6,243 bases of DNA, taken from NCBI GenBank assembly GCA_964579325.1, contig CAZOHN010000209.1, positions 1-6,243 on the forward strand, in the 5' to 3' direction. Below the pieces are notes generated by a model. It saw only the letters and a program-made list of their open reading frames with translations, did no database searches and was not told where the DNA came from. Shown here in pieces: positions 1 through 4,402 of this stretch; the stretch's first letter is position 1; each line of letters begins with the position of its first letter. The DNA is from CAZOHN01 sp964579325. GTDB taxonomy: Bacteria; Pseudomonadota; Alphaproteobacteria; Rhodobacterales; Rhodobacteraceae. Both the position numbers and the translations under genes were made by a program.

Positions 1-398
1 GGCCGGCGCATCGAGACGCGGTCGGGGTAGAGGAGCGTTGCCTGCGCGTGTTTCGACCGGGCCTGCGCGATGTCGTCGGCGCGCTGTTCCTCGGCGCGGT
101 CGGCGCGGCGGGCGTCGATCAGCGCGTCGATGCGGGCGAAGGCGTCGCGAGCACTGTCGGGGTCGGCGGCGTTGAAGGCGGCGACCACCGCCTCGACCTC
201 GGCGCCCCAGGCCTGGTTGGTGCGCCGCAGCGCATCGAGGTCGGCCTGGGTGCGGGCGAGTGTCTCGCGCAGCGCCGTCGCTTCCTCCGGCGGAAGGTAG
301 CCGCGCTTGCCGGCGGCCATCTGCAGGAACAGGTCCGGGTCCAGCTCCCACGCGTTGACGTGAAAATTCTGCGTCTGCGCGATTGCGGTCCCGATCAT
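1..398 (-). CDS. Unrecognised helix-rich protein, C-terminus cut off by window edge
   Basis: I do not recognise this gene. The reading frame is open from an ATG at 398 to the left edge: 132 codons plus two bases, with no stop and strong G/C preference at third positions, which supports real coding. The protein starts MIGTAIAQTQNFHVNAWELD. Residues 36-70 and 84-122 are rich in Ala, Arg, Glu and Leu and look helical, possibly coiled coil (for example LRETLARTQADLDALRR and ARIDALIDARRADRAEEQR). The last visible part, around AQARSKHAQATLLYP, resembles the entry to a helical-repeat (TPR-like) region, but that is only an impression. No signal peptide or membrane segment is visible. It begins 35 nt after the stop of the upstream gene on the same strand, so co-transcription is likely. 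No good ribosome binding site precedes the ATG; a GGGG lies about 20 nt away, and translation may depend on the upstream gene. Any enzymatic domain would lie outside the window. Confidence 0.8.
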   Translation of the reverse strand, partial: MIGTAIAQTQNFHVNAWELDPDLFLQMAAGKRGYLPPEEATALRETLARTQADLDALRRTNQAWGAEVEAVVAAFNAADPDSARDAFARIDALIDARRADRAEEQRADDIAQARSKHAQATLLYPDRVSMRR

Positions 399-433
399 CG
401 GCGCGGCGGCTTCGGACAGCCCCGGCGCGCCGC

Positions 434-874
434 CTACTTTCCCGGGGCCTTGATCCCCTTGAACACCTGATCCCCGCCGCTCTCGATCAGCCCCGCACGA
501 ATACCCTCCACGTCCTCGAACCACTGGTTCCCCCGCGCGCGGATCGTCTCGGCGTCGATCGCGGCGGCGGCAAGCTCGGCGGGCGGCAGGGCGGCGATGG
601 CGGCCTGCACGGTCTGGGCGAGTTTCAGCACTTCCGGGTCGGCGGCGATGCCGGCCTTGGCGAGTTCCGATTCGATGGCCGCCCGGAAGGCGTCGTTGCC
701 CCCCGCCTGATCAAGAAGCCCCAGCGACTGCGCTTCGTGCTTGCCCGTCAGGAGCCCCTTGAGCGCCTCGAAGGCGGTCTTGCCCGCGCCCTTGGCGAAT
801 TCTCCCGCCGCGGAGGTGGCGAGGAGTTTGCTGCCTTCGATGAGAAGCGAGGTGAGCATCGCTGCAATGGACAT
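434..874 (-). CDS. Unrecognised 146-residue protein with C-terminal tandem 19-residue repeat
   Basis: I do not recognise this gene. The ATG at 874 is preceded by a purine-rich GGGGGAAAGGG stretch at about the right distance, which supports this start. Residues 1-45 are alanine-rich and probably helical, with an amphipathic start (MSIAAMLTSLLIEGSKLL) and a Gly-rich AGEFAKGAGKTAFEALKG segment. Residues 60-105 look like further helices. Residues 106-143 contain two tandem 19-residue units, 106-124 and 125-143. Both follow I-x-A-x-x-I-x-[AS]-x-G-[ND]-Q-x-F-x-x-[VI]: IRARGNQWFEDVE against IESGGDQVFKGIK. This periodicity suggests stacked beta strands. There is no signal peptide or clear transmembrane helix. 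It is the first gene of an apparent two-gene unit with the gene at 398. I have an uncertain memory of similar helical-plus-'GD' repeat proteins beside NTPase or TPR effector genes in prokaryotic conflict systems, so a regulatory or adaptor role is speculation. Confidence 0.85.
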   Translation of the reverse strand: MSIAAMLTSLLIEGSKLLATSAAGEFAKGAGKTAFEALKGLLTGKHEAQSLGLLDQAGGNDAFRAAIESELAKAGIAADPEVLKLAQTVQAAIAALPPAELAAAAIDAETIRARGNQWFEDVEGIRAGLIESGGDQVFKGIKAPGK

Positions 875-902
875 CTGTATTCCCTTTCCCCCTAATGCCG
901 TT

Positions 903-931
903 ACGGTAGGTCAAGGCGAGGCATCGCGCAA
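903..931 (-). promoter_or_regulatory. Possible promoter of the leftward two-gene unit
   Basis: Read on the minus strand, TTGCGC (926-931) and TACCGT (903-908) are separated by 17 nt and lie about 30 nt before the ATG at 874. Each hexamer matches the sigma-70 consensus only in part (TTG of the -35; TA...T of the -10). A second TTGAC-like string lies inside the spacer. The position and spacing are right but the sequence match is weak. Confidence 0.22.
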
Positions 932-973
932 CCTTGCGGTGAGCGGTGTGTCGGGTCTGCGGGTATCGGCGGC

Positions 974-978
974 GGAGG
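974..978 (+). promoter_or_regulatory. Ribosome binding site fixing the start of the GFA-family gene
   Basis: A perfect GGAGG lies 5 nt before the ATG at 984. The same frame is open much further upstream (to about 741), but the upstream part overlaps the opposite-strand gene and has no family similarity. This site decides the start at 984. The in-frame GTG at 981 would leave only 2 nt of spacing. Confidence 0.75.
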
Positions 979-983
979 CTGTG

Positions 984-1409
984 ATGGTGGCGGATCGGAC
1001 GCTCGCGGGAACCTGTCACTGCGGCGCGCTGCGCTGGAGTTTCGAGGGCGATCCCGGCTCGGTCACGGCCTGCAACTGCACCGTCTGCCGCCGCTACGGG
1101 GTGCTTTGGGCCTATGGCCACGAGGGTGCTGGCGTCGACGGCGGGCCGGCGGTCGGGCTGGAGGGGGTGGCGTCGTCCTACCGGCCCGGGAGCCACATCG
1201 AGTTCCTGTTCTGCCCGACCTGCGGCAACCTTGCCGCGTGGCGGGCGCTTTCGCCGGGAAAGACCCATGGCCGCAAGCGGATGGCGGTGAACGTGCGGCT
1301 GGCCGAGCCCGAAGCGGTGGCCGAGCTGCCGATCGACCGGTTCGATGGTCTGGTGACCTTCGAGGACCTGCCCCCCGACGGGCGCTGCGTGGCCGACTAC
1401 TGGGCCTGA
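984..1409 (+). CDS. GFA/CENP-V-domain zinc-binding protein
   Basis: This 141-residue protein belongs to the GFA family, named after a glutathione-dependent formaldehyde-activating enzyme and sharing the CENP-V fold. The family signature is complete: CHCG at residues 11-14, CNCTVCRR at 30-37 and CPTCG at 77-81. This gives seven cysteines (11, 13, 30, 32, 35, 77, 80) suited to the structural and catalytic zinc sites of the family. The length is normal for a single-domain member. No signal peptide is present, so it should be cytoplasmic. Family members are usually annotated as carbon-sulfur lyase or formaldehyde-activating enzymes, but most have no shown activity and the substrate cannot be read from sequence. 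The gene stands alone on the plus strand, divergent from the leftward two-gene unit across a 109-nt gap, and is followed by a GC-rich hairpin at 1431-1454. Family assignment is firm; the reaction is not. Confidence 0.93.
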   Translation: MVADRTLAGTCHCGALRWSFEGDPGSVTACNCTVCRRYGVLWAYGHEGAGVDGGPAVGLEGVASSYRPGSHIEFLFCPTCGNLAAWRALSPGKTHGRKRMAVNVRLAEPEAVAELPIDRFDGLVTFEDLPPDGRCVADYWA

Positions 1410-1430
1410 GCGCGGGTCGGGACGGGGCCC

Positions 1431-1454
1431 CCGGACCGGTCCGGTCCGGTCCGG
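1431..1454 (+). repeat. CCGGT pentamer tandem array forming a hairpin; possible terminator
   Basis: The pentamer CCGG(A/T) is repeated 4.8 times (one CCGGA, three CCGGT, then CCGG). The array can fold with CCGGACCGG (1431-1439) pairing perfectly with CCGGTCCGG (1446-1454) around a 6-nt loop. The first 14 bases are also a perfect palindrome. It starts 21 nt after the stop of the GFA-family gene, a position expected for a transcription terminator. There is no T-run after it, so intrinsic termination is uncertain. Other pairings are possible because the units are interchangeable. Confidence 0.7.
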
Positions 1455-1492
1455 CCAGCGCCGGGCCGCAAGCAGACTGGGGTATGCTGGTC

Positions 1493-1529
1493 GGGGCGCG
1501 GGGTGGGGCGCGGGGTGGGGCGCGGTGGG
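1493..1529 (+). repeat. GGGGCGCGGGGT 12-mer tandem repeat with G-quadruplex motif
   Basis: The 12-mer GGGGCGCGGGGT occurs at 1493-1504 and 1505-1516, followed by a shortened third copy, GGGGCGCGGT, at 1517-1526, and a final GGG. The result is five consecutive GGGG runs on the plus strand separated by loops of 3, 1, 3 and 1 nt. This satisfies the strictest rule for an intramolecular four-layer G-quadruplex. It lies about 85 nt before the start codon of the exported GYF_2 protein, on that gene's non-template strand. Whether it folds or regulates anything is unknown. Confidence 0.8.
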
Positions 1530-1540
1530 CAATGACGCCC

Positions 1541-1568
1541 TTGGTGGAATCGGCGCATCGTGCATAGT
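1541..1568 (+). promoter_or_regulatory. Possible promoter of the exported GYF_2 protein gene
   Basis: TTGGTG (1541-1546) and CATAGT (1563-1568) are separated by 16 nt, with the start codon about 46 nt further on. The -10 matches the consensus at four of six positions and the -35 at three of six. It lies just after the G-quadruplex motif. This is a weak match in a GC-rich gap. Confidence 0.22.
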
Positions 1569-1601
1569 CTTGCTGCAAGCGGTCGCGTGGGAACCGGGTG
1601 T

Positions 1602-1608
1602 GGGGGAG
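1602..1608 (+). promoter_or_regulatory. Ribosome binding site fixing the start at 1615
   Basis: GGGGGAG lies 6 nt before the ATG at 1615. An in-frame start at 1525 is open but lies inside the G-rich repeat and would put 30 residues ahead of the signal peptide. This site and the signal peptide together favour 1615. Confidence 0.6.
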
Positions 1609-1614
1609 TGGGTC

Positions 1615-2274
1615 ATGCGCGCAGGTTCGGGTCTTGCGGCGGTCTGGGTTGTCGTGGTTGTCGCGGCGGGCGCGGGCCATGCGCAGGAGGTTCCGCCAAC
1701 GCCGCCTCCGCCACCCCCCGGCGCGGCGGCGTTGCCGCCGCCCCCACCGCCTCCGCCGCAGCCCCCCGTGGTGGCGTTCCATGTCGTGCTCGACGGTCAG
1801 GCGGCCGGTCCGTTCGATCTCGCCCGGCTTGCCGAGATGGTCGCGGCGGGCCGCCTGAAGCGCGACACCTACGTCTGGCGGGCCGGCACGCCCGAGTGGG
1901 TGCGGGCCGACACCGTGGCCGAACTTGCGCCGCTGCTCGCCGCCCTGCCGCCCGACATGCCGTTCGATTGCAACATCCTCGTCGGCACATGGGAGCGCAC
2001 CGAGACGATCGGTGGCTTCACGCTCGTCACCACGATCACCTATGCCGCCGGCGGCAGCCTGAGCGGGTTCCAGAGGTCCGGAACGCTGGCGCCGGTGGAG
2101 TTCTTCGGGACGTGGAAGGCCGTTCCGGCCGGTGCCAGAACCTGCACGCTCACTCTCGACACGACCTGGACCAACGGGACGCCCGCCGGGTCGGCGACGG
2201 CGAACCTCGTGTTCGCCGAGGACGGGTCGATCCGGCAGGATGGCTCGGGCGCGATCATCCGGCGGCTGCGGTAG
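1615..2274 (+). CDS. Exported protein: proline-rich linker, GYF_2 (DUF4339) domain, beta-rich C-terminus
   Basis: This 219-residue protein starts with a Sec-type signal peptide (residues 1-23: MRAG, a hydrophobic AVWVVVVVAAGAG core, cleavage likely after GHA), so it should be periplasmic. Residues 27-51 are almost entirely proline with a short GAAAL interruption. Residues 54-112 match the GYF_2/DUF4339 pattern: DGQAAGPFDLARL, a Gly at 79, then YVWRAGTPEWVRA with the characteristic W-x-x-G-x-x-x-W spacing and a following AELAPLL. Residues 118-219 form a beta-rich domain beginning LVGTWERTE, with FFGTWKAV and a final AEDGSIRQDGSG, resembling lipocalin-like or similar small barrels. Cys119 and Cys177 could form a disulfide. 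GYF_2 domains are thought to be protein-interaction modules, often attached to membrane or phage-shock/SPFH-type proteins; no partner is visible here. The stop lies 4 nt from the convergent HxlR-family gene. The specific role is unknown. Confidence 0.88.
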   Translation: MRAGSGLAAVWVVVVVAAGAGHAQEVPPTPPPPPPGAAALPPPPPPPPQPPVVAFHVVLDGQAAGPFDLARLAEMVAAGRLKRDTYVWRAGTPEWVRADTVAELAPLLAALPPDMPFDCNILVGTWERTETIGGFTLVTTITYAAGGSLSGFQRSGTLAPVEFFGTWKAVPAGARTCTLTLDTTWTNGTPAGSATANLVFAEDGSIRQDGSGAIIRRLR

Positions 2275-2278
2275 CGCT

Positions 2279-2659
2279 TCAGGCCCGCCGTGCCAGAAGG
2301 GCCGGCAGATTGCCCTCGATCCACGACGCCAGCGCCAGCACCCGCTCGGCCGCCTCGCGGCCAAGCGGCGTCAGCGCGTAGTCGACATGCGGGGGCACCA
2401 CGGGGTGCGCGGTGCGGTCGACGAGGCCGTCGGCCTCGAGGTCGTGCAGGGTCTGGGCCAGCATCCGCTCCGACACCCCGCCGATGCGGCGGCGCAGTTC
2501 GGAAAAGCGCATCGTCCCGGTCAGAAGCGCGATCATCACCAGCGTGCCCCAGCGGCTGGTGACGTGCTGGAGCACCTGCCGCGAGGGGCAGTCGGCCACC
2601 ATGACATCGGCGGTGCGCTTGCTCTCGAGCAGGCGGTCTGCGGCTGCGGCGGGGGACAT
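2279..2659 (-). CDS. HxlR-family winged-helix transcriptional regulator (YtfH/QorR-like)
   Basis: This 126-residue protein is a full-length HxlR-type (DUF24) winged-helix DNA-binding regulator. Residues 24-104 carry the family pattern: C24-P-x-x-x-x-L, the first helix SRWGTLVMIALL, MRFSELRRRIGGVSERMLAQTLHDLEADGLV as the helix-turn-helix, and the wing with VDYALTPLGRE. Cys24 aligns with the single N-terminal cysteine that senses oxidants or electrophiles in QorR, YodB and HypR. The ATG at 2659 is preceded by GAAAGG with 6-nt spacing. It is transcribed divergently from the QorB-like reductase gene, and the gap holds an inverted repeat that is the probable operator. I infer that it represses both genes until its cysteine is modified. 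The E. coli pair ytfH-ytfG (qorB) has the same arrangement. Its 3' end meets the convergent GYF_2 gene with a 4-nt gap. Confidence 0.93.
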   Translation of the reverse strand: MSPAAAADRLLESKRTADVMVADCPSRQVLQHVTSRWGTLVMIALLTGTMRFSELRRRIGGVSERMLAQTLHDLEADGLVDRTAHPVVPPHVDYALTPLGREAAERVLALASWIEGNLPALLARRA

Positions 2660-2675
2660 GTGCGGCCTTTCGGAA

Positions 2676-2712
2676 TACTTACCAAAACGTACGTACTTCC
2701 TTTTCGTAAGTA
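2676..2712. promoter_or_regulatory. Inverted-repeat operator for the HxlR-family regulator
   Basis: TACTTAC (2676-2682) and GTAAGTA (2706-2712) are perfect inverted copies. Extending inward, 12 of 14 positions pair (TACTTACCAAAACG against TACTTACGAAAAGG). A third related copy, TACTTCC, lies between them at 2694-2700, and the palindrome ACGTACGT sits at 2687-2694. This AT-richer patch stands out from the surrounding GC-rich DNA. It lies between the divergent starts at 2659 and 2756, where a shared autoregulatory operator is expected. The assignment to this regulator is inference; the repeats are read directly. Confidence 0.7.
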
Positions 2713-2755
2713 AAGCCGTAGGTCGGTGCGGCAGAGACGCGAAAGGAACCGCACC

Positions 2756-3598
2756 ATGACCACCATCGCCATCACCGGAGCCACCGGCCAGCTGGGCCGC
2801 CTCGCCATCGCCGCGCTGAAGGCGCGCGGGACGGCACCCGTCGCGCTTGTCCGCGACCTTGCGAAGGCCGCAGACCTCGGTGTCGAGGCCCGCGCCTTCG
2901 ACTACACCTCCGCCGATCCGGCCGCGCTGGCGGGCATCGACGTGCTGGGGCTGATCTCCTCGAACGACTTCACCGACCGCGCCGGGCAGCACCGCGCGGT
3001 GATCGACGCGGCAAGGGCGGCGGGGGTCGGGCGGATCGTCTACACCAGCATCCTCAAGGGCGCGGCATCGCCCCTGCTGCTGGCGCAGGACCACATCGCC
3101 ACCGAGGCGCACCTGCACACCTCGGGCGTTGCGCACACGATCCTGCGCAACGGCTGGTACACCGAGAACTACACCGGCTCGCTCGGCGCGGCGCTGGCGC
3201 ATGGCGCGATGATCGGGTCGGCCGGGGCGGCGCGGCTTTCGACGGCGGCGCGGGCCGACTATGCCGAGGCACTGGCCGAAGCGCTGGCGGGCGAGGGCCA
3301 TGAGGGGCAGGTCTACGAGCTTGCCGGCGACGAGGCCTACACGATGGCCGGGATGGCTGCGGAGGTCTCGAGGGCCACGGGGCGGGAGATCCCCTACACC
3401 AGCCTGCCGGAAGCGGAGTATGCGGCAATCCTTCGGTCGTTCGGGCTGCCCGAAGGCTTCGCTGCCGCGCTGGCCGACAGCGATGCGCGGGCCGAGAGCC
3501 ACGGCGCGCTCTTCGACGACAGCCGCACCCTGTCGCGGCTGATCGGGCGGCCCACGACGCCGATGGCCGAGACGGTCGCGGCGGCGCTCAAGGGGTGA
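2756..3598 (+). CDS. qorB: QorB-like NAD(P)H:quinone oxidoreductase (NmrA/atypical SDR family)
   Basis: This 280-residue protein is an atypical short-chain dehydrogenase/reductase resembling E. coli QorB (YtfG, quinone oxidoreductase 2). The Rossmann fold is clear: ITGATGQLG at residues 6-14 is the dinucleotide-binding loop, VR at 32-33 fits NADPH selection, and DVLGLISSND (62-71) and VGRIVYTSIL (91-100) are the following strands. HTILRNGWYTENY (127-139) is the conserved NmrA/QorB segment lining the active site. The expected reaction is NAD(P)H-dependent reduction of quinones in the cytoplasm, which protects against electrophile stress. The length is typical. The ATG at 2756 follows AAAGGAA with 7-nt spacing; an in-frame start at 2726 would add ten Arg-rich residues without family support. 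It is divergent from the HxlR-family regulator and probably derepressed by quinones or other thiol-reactive compounds. The symbol is by similarity; the physiological substrate is not shown. Confidence 0.92.
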   Translation: MTTIAITGATGQLGRLAIAALKARGTAPVALVRDLAKAADLGVEARAFDYTSADPAALAGIDVLGLISSNDFTDRAGQHRAVIDAARAAGVGRIVYTSILKGAASPLLLAQDHIATEAHLHTSGVAHTILRNGWYTENYTGSLGAALAHGAMIGSAGAARLSTAARADYAEALAEALAGEGHEGQVYELAGDEAYTMAGMAAEVSRATGREIPYTSLPEAEYAAILRSFGLPEGFAAALADSDARAESHGALFDDSRTLSRLIGRPTTPMAETVAAALKG

Positions 3599-3599
3599 C

Positions 3600-3614
3600 G
3601 GGCGTCCGGCGCCC
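3600..3614 (+). terminator. Weak hairpin after the QorB-like gene, possible terminator
   Basis: GGGCG (3600-3604) and CGCCC (3610-3614) form a perfect 5-bp stem with a 5-nt loop immediately after the stop codon. No T-run follows, so it is only a weak candidate for termination between the reductase gene and the next cluster. Confidence 0.25.
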
Positions 3615-3675
3615 ATGCTAGGGAACGGCGCGACCCGGAACCTGGGCCGTGCCGACCCGTGAAGGACGAGGACCC

Positions 3676-4083
3676 ATGACCGATACCGCCCGCGCCGCGA
3701 TCGAGCGCTATTACGCCGCCTTCAACCGGGGCGATGCCGAGGGGATGCTGGCCGAGCTGCACCCCGGCTTCGAGCACCATGTCAACGAGGGCGGGATCCG
3801 GGTCGGCAAGGAAAAGTTCGCCGCCTTCCTTGCCCACATGAACCGCTGCTACCGCGAGGAGTTGACGGATGTGGTGGTCTTCGTGAGCGAGGACGGGACC
3901 CGGGGGGCGGCCGAGTTCACGGTGAACGGCACCTATCTGGTGACCGACGAGGGGCTGCCCGAAGCGAAGGGGCAGACCTACCGGCTGCCGGGGGGGACGT
4001 TCTTCACGCTCCGCGACGGGCAGATTTCCCGCGTGACGACCTACTACAACCTGAAGGACTGGATCGCGCAGGTGTCCGTCTGA
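3676..4083 (+). CDS. NTF2-like ketosteroid isomerase-related protein (TIGR02096 type)
   Basis: This 135-residue protein has the SnoaL/NTF2-like cone fold and closely resembles the 'steroid delta-isomerase-related' proteins of TIGR02096. Visible family features are ERYYAAFNRGDAEGML (10-25), HHVNEGGIRVG (34-44), the distinctive FLAHMNRCYREELTD (51-65), EFTVNGTYLVTDEGLPEA (80-97) and the C-terminal RVTTYYNLKDWIAQV (119-133). Despite the name, no steroid activity is established for this subfamily. NTF2-like proteins may be isomerases, hydrolases or simple small-molecule binders. The ATG at 3676 is preceded by GAAGGA (9 nt) and GAGGA (3 nt); the in-frame GTG at 3649 has no comparable site and the added residues are not family-like. 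No signal peptide is seen, so it should be cytoplasmic. It heads a closely spaced set with the zinc-finger gene (30 nt downstream) and the GNAT gene. Confidence 0.9.
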   Translation: MTDTARAAIERYYAAFNRGDAEGMLAELHPGFEHHVNEGGIRVGKEKFAAFLAHMNRCYREELTDVVVFVSEDGTRGAAEFTVNGTYLVTDEGLPEAKGQTYRLPGGTFFTLRDGQISRVTTYYNLKDWIAQVSV

Positions 4084-4113
4084 TAGGCTGATCGGGTCTG
4101 GACGGAGGACGCG

Positions 4114-4386
4114 ATGGCGGGCGGATGGGCGCGCGACGGCGCGGTGGAAGAGCAGATCGAGGCCTCGCTGGCGGATGAACTCGCCCGGCTCAAGGCGCGG
4201 ACCCGACCGCTGGGAGGGACCAGCCGCGAGACCTGCGTGGACTGCGAAGAGCCTATCCCGCAGGCCCGGCGCGAGGCGATCCCCGGCGTGACGCTGTGCA
4301 TCGACTGCCAGAAGGCGCGCGACGCCCGGCCCATGGCGCGCGGCGGGATCAACCGCCGCGGCTCGAAGGACAGCCAGCTCAAGTGA
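4114..4386 (+). CDS. DksA/TraR-family C4 zinc-finger protein (short, YbiI-like)
   Basis: This 90-residue protein carries one C4 zinc finger, Cys41-x2-Cys44 and Cys62-x2-Cys65, in the form CVDCEEPIPQARREAIPGV followed by LCIDCQ, typical of DksA/TraR proteins. The N-terminal EEQIEASLADELARLKA is a short helix. The long coiled coil with the catalytic Asp pair that lets full-length DksA reach the RNA polymerase active site is absent, so classical DksA activity is unlikely without further evidence. The C-terminus is basic (MARGGINRRGSKDSQLK). The ATG at 4114 has a perfect GGAGG with 5-nt spacing. It lies 30 nt after the NTF2-like gene and ends 16 nt before the GNAT start, so the three probably share a transcript. 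It may bind RNA polymerase or nucleic acid; the specific role is unknown. Confidence 0.9.
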   Translation: MAGGWARDGAVEEQIEASLADELARLKARTRPLGGTSRETCVDCEEPIPQARREAIPGVTLCIDCQKARDARPMARGGINRRGSKDSQLK

Positions 4387-4402
4387 CCGTGCCGTGCCTC
4401 TG

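Noticed and set aside
48..895. Plus-strand frames opposite the leftward two-gene unit
   Set aside because: They are low-complexity Arg/Ser/Gly-rich shadows of the minus-strand frames, which have better codon third-position bias and coherent protein features.
741..983. Upstream extension of the GFA-family frame
   Set aside because: The extension overlaps the divergent 146-residue gene and lacks family similarity; a GGAGG at 974-978 points to the ATG at 984.
711..2364. Long open frames on the minus strand across the GFA and GYF_2 genes (711-1616 and 1063-2364)
   Set aside because: They are Arg-, Pro- and Gly-rich translations opposite well-supported genes, with no family resemblance; such frames are expected in GC-rich DNA where stop codons are rare.
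2700..2755. A -10/-35 pair for the QorB-like gene around the operator
   Set aside because: TTACCA at 2679-2684 resembles a -35, but no acceptable -10 lies at 16-18 nt, so I did not call a promoter.
2660..3616. N-terminal extension of the HxlR frame to about 445 residues
   Set aside because: The extension is antisense to the QorB-like gene and crosses the operator region. The HxlR family is about 110-130 residues long and a good ribosome binding site precedes the start at 2659.
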